From Flavipsychrobacter sp. (GTDB lineage Bacteria > Bacteroidota > Bacteroidia > Chitinophagales > Chitinophagaceae), in contig JAEUVF010000008.1 in assembly GCA_016787265.1 (NCBI GenBank), positions 434,001 to 498,000 of the forward strand: a stretch of DNA of 64,000 nucleotides. The letters run 5' to 3'. The notes beneath the pieces are model-generated. The model searched no databases. It was not told the origin of the DNA and saw only the letters and a program-made list of their open reading frames with translations. Made by a program: the position numbers and the translations under genes. Shown piece by piece: positions 24,619-34,000 of this stretch. Within the stretch, counting starts at the first letter, position 1; each line of letters starts with the position of its first letter.

Positions 24619-26871
24619 TTGATAAAAATTAGACCATTGAACCACCTTGTCCTGCTGCTCCTGCTTTTAATCAGCCAGTTGGCGACCCTCGGTCAAACCG
24701 CCGTCAGGGGAAAATTACTTACACCCAAAGGCAAACCGGTTATTGGAGCCAGTTTGGCTATTAAGAATAGTTATGACGGTGCCACAACCGATTCAACCGG
24801 ACAGTTCCAGTTTGAAACCGCAGAAACTGGCAAACAGTTACTTCAGATTACAGCCATCGGGTTCAAACCGTTGGAAGAATGGCTTGAACTGAATGGGAAT
24901 GCCATTGAACTTCGGTTAACCTTGAAAGAAGCCATCGATGAATTAAAAGCCGTGGTGGTAACTGCGGGCAGCTTTGAAGCCAGTGACACCAAACGTACTA
25001 CGGTACTGAGTTCAATTGATGTGGTTACTACCGCCAGTGCCAATGCCGACGTAACAGCTGCACTTCGTACCCTGCCTGGTACGCAGCAGGTAGGAGAGAA
25101 GGAAGGCTTATTTGTGCGTGGTGGTAGTGGGGAAGAAGCAAGGGTTTTTATTGATGGTACCCTGGTAAATAATTTCTTCTATTCTGCATTGCCAGATCTG
25201 GCAACAAGGGGCCGGTTTTCTCCCTTTCTGTTTAAGGGCACGGTATTTAGTTCCGGTGGGTATTCGGCTTTATACGGACAGGCACTTTCCGGTGCACTCA
25301 TTCTTGAAACCATTGATCTGCCGGATCAGCGTTCCGCTTCGTTGGGAATATCATCTGTTGGTTTAAGTGGAGGTTATCAACACCTCAATAAAAAGAAAAC
25401 AGCAAGCTGGGGTGCGAATTACGGGTATACCAATCTGTATCCCTATTTCCAGTTGGTGAAACAGCGGCCGGATTATTTTCGCATACCCGCGTTTCATGGA
25501 GGTGATGCCAATTTCAGAATAAAAACTTCCAAAACCGGGATACTGAAATTTTATAGTACCGTACAGGCCAATCAGCTGGGCATACGAACCCCTGATATTG
25601 ACTCCGCCAGTTTAAAAAATTCATTCGGGCTGTCTAACTATAATATATATACGAACCTGGCCTGGAAAGAGCGACTCGGTAAAAAATGGAAATTATTTCT
25701 CGGTACTTCCTATAGCTTAAACCGGGATGAAATTGAAAACCGGTTGCAGAACCAGGAAAACAAAGACCAGAATCTCAGTGAACAGCCCTATGTTTCCAAA
25801 TCTTTTGATGTGGATGCACGTGGCAGTCTGTTGCAATTCAAAACAGTGCTCGATCGTCGCCTTGGTTCCGGTTTATCGGTACTTCGCTTTGGTGGTGAGT
25901 GGCTGTATTTTAAAGACGATGTGAAATTCAGGGATACTATCACTCGCAACAATCTGCAGGAAGACCAGTTCAAAGCAGGTTTTGCCGAAATGGATGTGTA
26001 TATCACGAACAACCTGGCAGCCAAACTGGGTACCCGCGTGGAGCACTCATCGTTGTTGGGACGTGCCAATATAGTACCCCGACTTTCGATGGCGTACAAA
26101 CTGGGTGAAAAGGGACAGGCCTCACTTGCATATGGTATCTTTTATCAGAAACCGGAACGCAATCAATTGCTGTTGAACCCTGATCTGCGCTTCACTAAAG
26201 CCGCTCATTATATCGCCAATTACCAGGTGATAAACAGCTCTTATACTTTTCGGGCGGAGGTCTTTTATAAAAAATACAAAGACCTGGTTAAAACCTTTCC
26301 ATCCACCACTAATAATGGTGAAGGATATGCAAAGGGGATTGAATTTTTCTGGCGCGACAAAAAAACGATTGAAGGAGTGGATTACTGGGTTTCTTATTCA
26401 TACCTGGATACTAAAAGAGATTATCTGAATTTCCCCGGTAGCCTGCAACCCAATTTTGCAGCGAATCATACAGCATCGCTGGTAGTGAAGAAATTCATTA
26501 CAAAGTGGAAAACCCAGTTTAATGCTTCCTATTCTTTCGCAACTGGCCGGCCTTATTATAATATCCGATTTGATCAGGGCGGTAATAAATTCGTCATTGC
26601 AGATCAGGGTAAAACGATTCCCTTCAATAACCTTAGCCTGAGTATAAATTACCTGCCTGCAATCGGAAAAACAAATGCAAAAGCATTTACGGTATGGGTT
26701 CTTTCCGTGAACAATGTGCTCAATCAGAAACAGATTTTCAATTATAATTATTCCTATGATGGTTTAACAAGGCGACCGATTCGACCGGCTGCCAACCAGT
26801 TTTTTTTCATAGGTTGTTTTATCAGCTTCGGGGTGGATCGTTCACAGGATGTAATTAATAGTAATCTTTAA
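24619..26871 (+). CDS. TonB-dependent outer-membrane receptor heading an ABC-transporter operon
   Basis: 750 residues starting at TTG 24619; no ATG is available, and TTG 24637 is the alternative. Both lie downstream of the operator palindrome. A signal peptide (VLLLLLLISQLATLGQ) is followed by a CarboxypepD_reg-like domain (GKLLTPKGKPVIGASLAIKN), a plug domain with GLFVRGGSGEEARVFIDGT and YSALYGQALSGALILET, and a barrel of about 500 residues. It is the first gene of a same-strand run down to 30964 with mostly tiny gaps. The receptor is more compact than SusC types and has no SusD partner. The substrate is unknown. The non-ATG start and overlapping operator suggest low, regulated expression. 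Confidence 0.85.
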   Translation: MIKIRPLNHLVLLLLLLISQLATLGQTAVRGKLLTPKGKPVIGASLAIKNSYDGATTDSTGQFQFETAETGKQLLQITAIGFKPLEEWLELNGNAIELRLTLKEAIDELKAVVVTAGSFEASDTKRTTVLSSIDVVTTASANADVTAALRTLPGTQQVGEKEGLFVRGGSGEEARVFIDGTLVNNFFYSALPDLATRGRFSPFLFKGTVFSSGGYSALYGQALSGALILETIDLPDQRSASLGISSVGLSGGYQHLNKKKTASWGANYGYTNLYPYFQLVKQRPDYFRIPAFHGGDANFRIKTSKTGILKFYSTVQANQLGIRTPDIDSASLKNSFGLSNYNIYTNLAWKERLGKKWKLFLGTSYSLNRDEIENRLQNQENKDQNLSEQPYVSKSFDVDARGSLLQFKTVLDRRLGSGLSVLRFGGEWLYFKDDVKFRDTITRNNLQEDQFKAGFAEMDVYITNNLAAKLGTRVEHSSLLGRANIVPRLSMAYKLGEKGQASLAYGIFYQKPERNQLLLNPDLRFTKAAHYIANYQVINSSYTFRAEVFYKKYKDLVKTFPSTTNNGEGYAKGIEFFWRDKKTIEGVDYWVSYSYLDTKRDYLNFPGSLQPNFAANHTASLVVKKFITKWKTQFNASYSFATGRPYYNIRFDQGGNKFVIADQGKTIPFNNLSLSINYLPAIGKTNAKAFTVWVLSVNNVLNQKQIFNYNYSYDGLTRRPIRPAANQFFFIGCFISFGVDRSQDVINSNL

Positions 26872-26883
26872 ATATTAATAGTC

Positions 26884-27525
26884 ATGAAACAAACTGCTTT
26901 TTTACTGCTGCTAATGCTGGGGTCATTTTCATTGTTTGCACAATCTGAGAAATACCAGAAAACCATGCAGCAGCGAATTGCTGAGATAGAAGGTGCTGTT
27001 CAAAACGGGAATATGGCCACACTTGCCAATACATTTGAACGTATTGCGGAGGCAGAAAAAAACCAGTGGCTTCCCTTTTATTATGCGGCTTATTGCCAGG
27101 TAATGACAGCCTTGCTGGAACAGGATAAATCCAAAGTGGATCCAATTGCAGATAAAGCAGAAACGCTGTTAAAAAAGGCAGAAACGCTGGCCGGAGGAGC
27201 CAACAGTGAAATCAATGTTATTTATAGTATGATCGCTACTGCTCATCTTACCGTTGACCCTCCTGCCCGCTGGATGCAATATGGACAAAGCTCCACCGCA
27301 TTCCTGGAAAAAGCCAGGGCCCAGGACCCTGCCAATCCACGGCCGCTCTACCTGGAAGGACAATCCAAATTTTATACACCTGAGCAATTTGGTGGGGGTA
27401 AAGCGGCTGCGGCACAAGTGCTCGAAAAGGCTATCGTCCTGTTTGATCAGTTCAAGCCCGCTTCCGAACTCCATCCAACCTGGGGGAAGGCCGCGGCTCA
27501 ATATTTTTTAGCTCAATGCAAATAA
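26884..27525 (+). CDS. Secreted TPR-like protein, function unknown
   Basis: 213 residues with a signal peptide (MKQTAFLLLLMLGSFSLFAQ), then an all-helical protein. The repeat-like helices MATLANTFERIAEAEKNQWL, VDPIADKAETLLKKAETLAG and AAQVLEKAIVLFDQF resemble tetratricopeptide folds, though no canonical TPR consensus is clear. It begins 12 bp after the TonB receptor and ends one base before the next ATG, so it is clearly part of the operon. A periplasmic scaffold or partner of the receptor is a reasonable guess. Confidence 0.7.
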   Translation: MKQTAFLLLLMLGSFSLFAQSEKYQKTMQQRIAEIEGAVQNGNMATLANTFERIAEAEKNQWLPFYYAAYCQVMTALLEQDKSKVDPIADKAETLLKKAETLAGGANSEINVIYSMIATAHLTVDPPARWMQYGQSSTAFLEKARAQDPANPRPLYLEGQSKFYTPEQFGGGKAAAAQVLEKAIVLFDQFKPASELHPTWGKAAAQYFLAQCK

Positions 27526-27526
27526 A

Positions 27527-28141
27527 ATGGACAGAACAGTACAACCTGAAATGCCGATGAGCAGTGCAGATAGCCTGGCGCTCATTGAATCCATGATCAA
27601 CAAGGCAAAGAACCAGTTCAGTGAAAATGGGCACCTTTATTTGCTTTGGGGATGGGTGGTTTTTATCTGTAGCCTGGGCCAGTACCTTGGTATGCGTATC
27701 TTAAAGATTCAGGAAAGTTATTATGTGTGGATCTTAACCTGGGTTGCGGTCATCTATATGATAATCTACCTGGTAAAGAATAAAAAAAAGCGCAGGGTGG
27801 TAACCTATACCGATGAATTGCTGGGTGCTATCTGGATAGCCTTTAGTATTGTTATGTGTTTGTCGGGATTCATACTCGGACAAACGATGGGTACCCGCTT
27901 CTATGAGTTGCTCAACCCGATATATCTTACCATCTATGGCATGCCCACTTTTATTTCGGGAGTTGTACTAAAATTCAGACCACTTAAAACAGGTGCGGCA
28001 GTTTGCTGGGTACTGGCAGTTTTATCTACATTTATACCAGTTACCGAACATTTGCTTTTAATTGCCATTGCGATGGTGGCAGCCTGGATCATTCCGGGAT
28101 ACCTGTTAAAGCAGCGATATAACAATCAAGCAGTGAATTAA
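27527..28141 (+). CDS. Multi-pass membrane protein, function unknown
   Basis: 204 residues. A 35-residue soluble N-terminus (SADSLALIESMINKAKNQFS) is followed by about six hydrophobic helices (LYLLWGWVVFICSLGQYLGM, YVWILTWVAVIYMIIYLV, LLGAIWIAFSIVMCLSGFIL, AAVCWVLAVLSTFIPV, LLLIAIAMVAAWIIPGYLL). The start ATG is only one base past the stop of the previous gene. I do not recognise a named family. Position directly before the regulator gene suggests it could be a membrane sensor or anti-regulator, as in several two-gene PadR/winged-helix modules; this is inference only. Confidence 0.7.
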   Translation: MDRTVQPEMPMSSADSLALIESMINKAKNQFSENGHLYLLWGWVVFICSLGQYLGMRILKIQESYYVWILTWVAVIYMIIYLVKNKKKRRVVTYTDELLGAIWIAFSIVMCLSGFILGQTMGTRFYELLNPIYLTIYGMPTFISGVVLKFRPLKTGAAVCWVLAVLSTFIPVTEHLLLIAIAMVAAWIIPGYLLKQRYNNQAVN

Positions 28142-28162
28142 AGAGGAAGGAGATGTGTTTTC

Positions 28163-28453
28163 ATGTTTAAAGAACTGGATCCCATATTACATACCCCGCT
28201 ACGACTGGCCATCGTTTCCTTACTGATCAGCGTGAAGGAAGCAGAATTCACTTTTATAAAAGAGAAAACCAATGCAACAGCCGGTAACCTGAGTGTGCAG
28301 GTCAGTAAATTAAAAGAGGCGGGCTATATTGATGTGGTAAAACAGTTCAGAGATAATTACCCCCAGACGATCTGTAAAATTACCCCCGAAGGGCTGCGGG
28401 CCTTTGAAATCTATGTCAAAAACCTTCAATCATACCTGAATACCGGAAATTAA
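28163..28453 (+). CDS. Winged-helix transcriptional regulator (HTH_34/MarR-like)
   Basis: 96 residues, a stand-alone winged-helix domain: PILHTPLRLAIVSLLISVKE forms the first helices, then the recognition region TNATAGNLSVQVSKLKEAGY and the wing VKQFRDNYPQTICKITPEG. This pattern (one domain, LSVQVSKL recognition helix) matches the winged-helix DNA-binding family HTH_34 related to MarR/ArsR. It lies within the operon between the membrane protein and the ABC genes and is the only DNA-binding protein there, which makes it the natural candidate to bind the 18-bp palindrome at 24601. Ligand unknown. Confidence 0.85.
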   Translation: MFKELDPILHTPLRLAIVSLLISVKEAEFTFIKEKTNATAGNLSVQVSKLKEAGYIDVVKQFRDNYPQTICKITPEGLRAFEIYVKNLQSYLNTGN

Positions 28454-28523
28454 TGGTAATAATGGTATAACTGCTCAACAATGGAATTCATCCGCTGTTA
28501 TAGTTGACAACCAATCAGGCAGG

Positions 28524-29456
28524 ATGCAACCATTGATAGAAGTAACCAATCTGGTTAAAAAATTTGATACCCTGGTAGCAGTGGATACCCTCTCTTTTTC
28601 TGTTTACCAGGGAGATGTGTACGGTTTCCTCGGCCAAAATGGTGCAGGAAAATCAACCACTTTACGGATGCTGCTCTCCCTGATACTTCCCAGCTCCGGT
28701 AGTATTCGTTTATTCGGAGAAGAGCTTACACCCAACCATAAATCCATCCTTAGCAGGGTTGGAGCCGTAATTGAAAGACCGGATCTCTACAAATACCTCA
28801 CCGCCCTGGAGAACCTGCGCATTTTTGCACGGATGAGCGGCGTAAAGCCCAATGATCGGCTGTTAATGGACCAGCTGGAAATGGTGGGACTGGCTGAACG
28901 GGCGCAAAGTAAAGTAGCAACCTACAGCCAGGGAATGAAACAGCGCTTAGGTATCGCCGTTGCATTGGTACATAATCCGGATCTGGTAATCCTGGACGAA
29001 CCTACAAACGGGCTGGATCCCCAGGGTATTGCAGATATGCGGAACCTGATCCTGCGACTGAGTCGGGAGTTTAAAAAAACGGTGGTCGTGTCTTCCCACT
29101 TACTTACTGAAATTGAGCAGATCGCCACCCGGATGATTATTTTGGATAAGGGTAAAAAAATGATGGAGGGAGCTGTAGCGGATTATTTCCAGCCGGCCAG
29201 TAATAAGGTACATCTCGGTGTAGTTCAGCCTGCTCAGGTGATGGAACTCCTTCAGAAAGATCCCTGGAATCTTTTGGTGGAACAATCCCGGGATGAATTG
29301 ATTGTTTCCCTTGGCTCTGACAAAGTGCCCGAACTAACACGTTATCTCGTTGAACAGGGTGTACTGATTCAATCCATCCGCTCCGTGAATTCCCTTGAAG
29401 CCTATTTTTTATCCTTAACCTCCGGAAATCAGCATGTGGCAACTTTTACGAATTGA
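28524..29456 (+). CDS. ABC transporter ATP-binding protein
   Basis: 310 residues: Walker A GQNGAGKST (37-45), signature YSQGMKQR (134-141), Walker B LVILDEPTNGLD (154-165) and H-loop SSHLL, followed by a C-terminal extension of about 90 residues common in the DrrA/NatA/BcrA-type importers-exporters. The last 23 bp overlap the start of the permease gene, indicating tight translational coupling. Together they form an ABC-2-type transporter. The 70-bp gap before it, after the regulator gene, holds no terminator. Confidence 0.92.
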   Translation: MQPLIEVTNLVKKFDTLVAVDTLSFSVYQGDVYGFLGQNGAGKSTTLRMLLSLILPSSGSIRLFGEELTPNHKSILSRVGAVIERPDLYKYLTALENLRIFARMSGVKPNDRLLMDQLEMVGLAERAQSKVATYSQGMKQRLGIAVALVHNPDLVILDEPTNGLDPQGIADMRNLILRLSREFKKTVVVSSHLLTEIEQIATRMIILDKGKKMMEGAVADYFQPASNKVHLGVVQPAQVMELLQKDPWNLLVEQSRDELIVSLGSDKVPELTRYLVEQGVLIQSIRSVNSLEAYFLSLTSGNQHVATFTN

Positions 29457-30273
29457 ACTGTTTAAAATATTTAAACGTCCGCGTACCTATATCAGCTTCG
29501 CTGCAATTGGTGCCATCGTTGCGTTGATATTACTTGCATTTTATGCAGATGGCAATAACTATATGGCATTTGGTATGCAAAGCCTGACGCAGAGCTTTGA
29601 TATCCAGGGAAGAGTGCTGAATGGTTACCTGATCTGTTTTATTATTTTACAAACCCTCCTCATTCATGTGCCGTTGCTGATTGCATTAGTAGCGGGCGAC
29701 CAGATTGCCGGAGAAGCCAATATGGGAACCCTTCGTCTTTTGATTACCAAACCGGTAAGCAGAACAAGATTATTACTGGCTAAATTTTTCTCCTCTGCCA
29801 TTTATACGATTCTCTTGCTTTGCTGGATGGCCCTGTTGTCACTGGTTGTTTCCATTCTGATTTTTGGTACAGGTGACCTCATGATCCTCAAAAGCGAGGA
29901 GGTTGTGATACTTGAAAAAGCGGATGTGCTCTGGCGGTATTTTGCTGCATTTGGTTTTGCAGCTATTGCCATGACAACGGTTGCTGCGCTCTCTTTTTTG
30001 CTTTCTGTATTTGCGGAAAACTCAATTGGCCCAATAGTAACTACGATGAGTATCATTATCGTTTTTACCATCCTGACCACTATGGACATTCCCATTTTCA
30101 ATGCCATCAAACCATTTCTATTTACCACCCATATGATCGGGTGGAAGGGCTTTTTTGATGCTCCGGTACAATGGGAACCTGTTTTGCAATCCGCTGGCAT
30201 TTTACTGTTCCATATCATTGCCTTTCTGGTTGCCACTATTCTGATATTCCGTAAAAAAGATATTCTGTCCTGA
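29434..30273 (+). CDS. ABC-2-type transporter permease
   Basis: 279 residues with six hydrophobic segments (YISFAAIGAIVALILLAFYA, GYLICFIILQTLLIHVPLLI, LLLCWMALLSLVVSILIFG, and others to AFLVATILIFRKKD). The sequence AGDQIAGEANMGTLRLLITK is the gating-helix region typical of ABC2_membrane_2 permeases. It overlaps the ATPase gene by 23 bp and is followed after 1 bp by the LolA-like gene. Such two-component ABC-2 transporters usually export antibiotics, lipids or peptides, or move copper or sodium; the cargo here is unknown. Confidence 0.88.
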   Translation: MWQLLRIELFKIFKRPRTYISFAAIGAIVALILLAFYADGNNYMAFGMQSLTQSFDIQGRVLNGYLICFIILQTLLIHVPLLIALVAGDQIAGEANMGTLRLLITKPVSRTRLLLAKFFSSAIYTILLLCWMALLSLVVSILIFGTGDLMILKSEEVVILEKADVLWRYFAAFGFAAIAMTTVAALSFLLSVFAENSIGPIVTTMSIIIVFTILTTMDIPIFNAIKPFLFTTHMIGWKGFFDAPVQWEPVLQSAGILLFHIIAFLVATILIFRKKDILS

Positions 30274-30274
30274 T

Positions 30275-30964
30275 ATGAAAAAAAATCTGCTGATCTCCTG
30301 TTTTCTTCTGTTATTCCTCGGCCTTCAGGCGCAGGAGGCAGATAAATTGCTGGCAGCTGTAAAGTCAAAACTCGAATCCGTTAAGGATTATACAGGGGAA
30401 GCCACTCTTTCTGTAAATGTTTCCTTTATGAACGTACCTGATTCAAAGGTGAAAGTTTACTTCCTGCAACCCGATAATTTTAAAATTTTAAAACCCGATG
30501 GTATATCCATTTTACCCAAAGGAGGCATGAGTATCAGCCTGAACTCCCTTATTTCAGGGAAAGAATTTACAGCCGTACCTGGGGGCTACACTTCGATGAA
30601 TGGCCGAAAATTGGCGATGATCAAACTATTACCCATAAACGAAAACAGTGATATCGTATTAAGCACCTTGTTGGTGGAGGAAAAAACCGCCCTGGTATGG
30701 AAAGCTACTACCACCACACGCGAAAACGGTACATATGAATCCATGCTGGAATACGGTCGGTTTGCCCGTTGGGGATTACCGGATAAAATTCTTTTCGTGT
30801 TCAATACCAATACATTCAAGCTTCCAAAAGGGGTAACCATGGAGTACGAAGGCAGCAAAAAAGCCGCTGCATCCAGGCCCCAGGGTGATGGAAAGGGGAG
30901 GGTAACGCTGGTCTATTCGAATTACATCATAAATACGGGCTTAAAGCCTGCCTTATTTAAGTAG
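30275..30964 (+). CDS. Periplasmic LolA/LolB-like lipoprotein-carrier-fold protein
   Basis: 229 residues with a signal peptide (MKKNLLISCFLLLFLGLQAQ). The mature part has the order of LolA-like proteins: DKLLAAVKSKLESVKDYTGE (helix), then strands with GEATLSVNVSFM, SKVKVYFLQPDNFKI and a closing KGRVTLVYSNYIINTG. LolA-fold proteins bind acyl chains in a half-barrel. It begins one base after the permease stop, so it probably works with the ABC transporter, perhaps passing a lipid-like molecule between the inner membrane and the outer-membrane receptor system; that chain is inference. It is the last gene of the operon. Confidence 0.75.
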   Translation: MKKNLLISCFLLLFLGLQAQEADKLLAAVKSKLESVKDYTGEATLSVNVSFMNVPDSKVKVYFLQPDNFKILKPDGISILPKGGMSISLNSLISGKEFTAVPGGYTSMNGRKLAMIKLLPINENSDIVLSTLLVEEKTALVWKATTTTRENGTYESMLEYGRFARWGLPDKILFVFNTNTFKLPKGVTMEYEGSKKAAASRPQGDGKGRVTLVYSNYIINTGLKPALFK

Positions 30965-31057
30965 TTAAAAGGTGATTTAAGGGTTTTCCATTATTTTTTG
31001 TGTAAGAAAAAATATATATCCGAGTTGGTCGTTTAATAGGTGTTCCAACCCTTGATT

Positions 31058-34000
31058 ATGACCACCCGAATCCGTAAAATTGGTTATTTATTGATTGCAA
31101 GCCTGCTTGCAGTCCTTGATATTCAATCACAGAACCCCGCTACCCGCTCCATTGTAGTTGGGATTGGCCAAACTGGTTGTAATACCGGAAACAGTCGTCT
31201 CACTCATTTTGAGTTTAATGAGCCTTTGAACAGGCTGAATAAATTTACATCAGATTGTACTCCCAGTCTTAGCGGCCCAGGTTTTAATACTACTAACAAT
31301 CCTGCCTTCTCCATTTATGGTGCATTGGTTGATTACAACCCAAAGGATAACATGATCTATTATTTCCGCTGGGTTGGTACCAGTACCCTGGTTTGGCGGT
31401 GGCCAGTTGGTACTTGTCCAACCGGAGGACTTGCACCCATTCGAACCTTTACGAATGCAAACCTGACCGCAGCCTTTGATTCGGACGGCTATGCCTGGAT
31501 GGTAAATATGATTCAAACAGGAACCAATCCTGTACGCCATAACCTGACATTACAACGTATTGATTTCACAACCGGAGTTGTTGGAGCAGCGGTTCCGGTA
31601 ACACTTCCTGCCGGTGTAAATATTTACCAGAAAAATGGTGACTTTACCATTACGCCAGGTGGACAGTTTTATTTTGCGTTTGATAATAAGCTGATGACCA
31701 TGAACTATACTGATTATGGTTCATTGCCAATTAATGCAACTTATATTGATACTATTCCGCTTCCTTCATCCAGCCAGCACCTTATCGGACTTGCTTATGC
31801 AGGCGGACAGTTTATTGCATCCTTTGTAAAATCATCCGCCTGTGTTCACAGTAGAATCAACATGCTGACAGGAGATCGATTTAACGTAACCTCCAACTCA
31901 TTCTTCAGCTCTTTTGACAACACCAGTGTTACATCTGGCATCGGTTCTGCAAAGCAACTGGTTTCCTTGACACCTACCGGAACTGCAGGAGAATATGATG
32001 TTGTCTATGATCTGCATGTAAAGAACTATGGAAATTATCCCATTTCCAATCTGCAGGTATTTGATACACTTTCCAATATCAATGGACTTGCGAATGTTGT
32101 AAGTGCCAGCGCCAGTCTGCAATCCAACCCGGCAGGGGTTACCCTCAATGCTGGATTTAATGGTACCACAAATACAAGTCTGCTTGCCGCCAATCAGACA
32201 TTAAAAAACTTTCCTATTAGCGAGAATAATTTTACTATTCGAATTACGGTCAGGGTAAGAAATATTTTACCAGGTGTTATTTATAACAATTCAGCTACCG
32301 TTACTGGTACTGGTTTTGGAAGCACAGCTACCGGTTATGGAGTAGGTCTTAGAGATGTGTCAACAAATGGTTCGAATCCTGACCTGAATCTAAATGGTAA
32401 ACCGGATGATGCAGGGGAATCGGTTCCAACTCCTTTTGTAGTAACAGTTGCTGGTGAAGCTCCTCCCTGTCCTGCTATTAACAGAGTTCTTTATTCGCAG
32501 GATTTTGGTTCTGGAGGTTCTTCCTCTTCCATGCCTTCCGGAACTTCCAGCACTTATACGGGAACCACATCCACCCCGGTAACAGAGAATCGGTACATGA
32601 TTACTGGTAATCCAGCCAATGGCAATTCCAATTACTGGAATTCCATGTCCGATCATACAGGTAATGCCAATGGCAGGATGATGATTGTTAATGCAGATGT
32701 GGCACAAAATGTTATTTTCAGCACAACCATCAATAATCTATGTTCCAATCTGAAATATTCACTGAATGTTTGGGTTGCCAACATAAGCAATAGTAACCAG
32801 CGTACATTCTGTTCTGCGGTTGGTGGATTTAAATCGCCGAAATTGCAATTCCGGGCAAGGGATGCTGTAACCGGACTCGTCTTGACAACGCTTACCACCC
32901 CTGAAATTACCGGTAGCAGTTGGGTGCAGCATGGTATTCGATTTGTTCTTCCCAATGGCTATTCCTCTATTATTTTAGAAGTTATCAACCAGGGTGAAGG
33001 TGGATGTGGTAATGACCTGGCGATTGATGATATAGAATTTGGTTTGTGTGATGCTGAGCCCATTGTTAATACGACTGCTGTGAGTGCAGGTTGTATTGGC
33101 GGAGAAGCAACATTTTCTGCCACACTCAGTGATCCTACCATTATTGATGGTACTATACAGTATCAATGGCAGGTAAGTAATGACAGCATTACCTGGACAA
33201 ATCTTTCTGGTGCTACTAATTCAACCTATACTATTGCTTCCATGAATGCCACCCACCAACGTTATTACAGAGTGTTGGTTGCTTCGGGTGGAAATATAAA
33301 CAATGCACAATGCCGGTATGCTTCACCAGGTTTTTACTTGCCATTGAAATCACCAAGTACCGCTGCTCCAGTTGGAATTCGTTCTAATAAAGCTGTTGTT
33401 TGTCCTGGTTCAGGTGTAACCCTCACAGCTTTTGGTGGGAGCTTTGGAACCAATGCAAGATATGTATGGTATGCTAATGGATGTGGAACTGGAGTTCCTC
33501 TTGGAACAGGGCCAACACTTACAGTTAATCCTTCCTCTTCCACAACATATTACGTACGAATTGAAGGTGATTGTAACGTGACCTCGTGCGTTAGTTACAG
33601 AGTTACTTTAGGTTGTGATATTGACGATGATGACGATGGTATTCCGGATCTGTTAGAAAATAATGGATTGGATAGTGATCTTGATACCGATGGAGACGGA
33701 ATCCAGAATTATCGTGATACCGATAGTCCGGGTTTCACAGACACCAATAATGATGGTATAGATGACCGGTTTGATTTTGACAGAGATGGCATTATCAACT
33801 CACTGGATCTTGATAGTGATAACGATGGTATAGCGGATGTTGTGGAGGCAGGAGGAGTTGACGCAAACGGTGATGGACGTATTGATAACTTCACTGACAC
33901 CGATGGCGATGGCCTCTCTCAAAATGTAGATGCTTCTTCAACTGGAGTTCCAGGATCTGGAAATGGTCTTGGCTTGCCTGACCTGGATGGTGATGGTATC

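Noticed and set aside
24619..26871. SusC/SusD-type polysaccharide locus
   Set aside because: No SusD-like gene follows either TonB receptor and no glycoside hydrolases are adjacent; the GH78 gene at 38890 is isolated.
28448..28500. GGTAATAATGG / TATAACTGCTC as possible Pho-box units before the ABC ATPase
   Set aside because: Only two weak units, inside an operon, no -7 element at the right distance.
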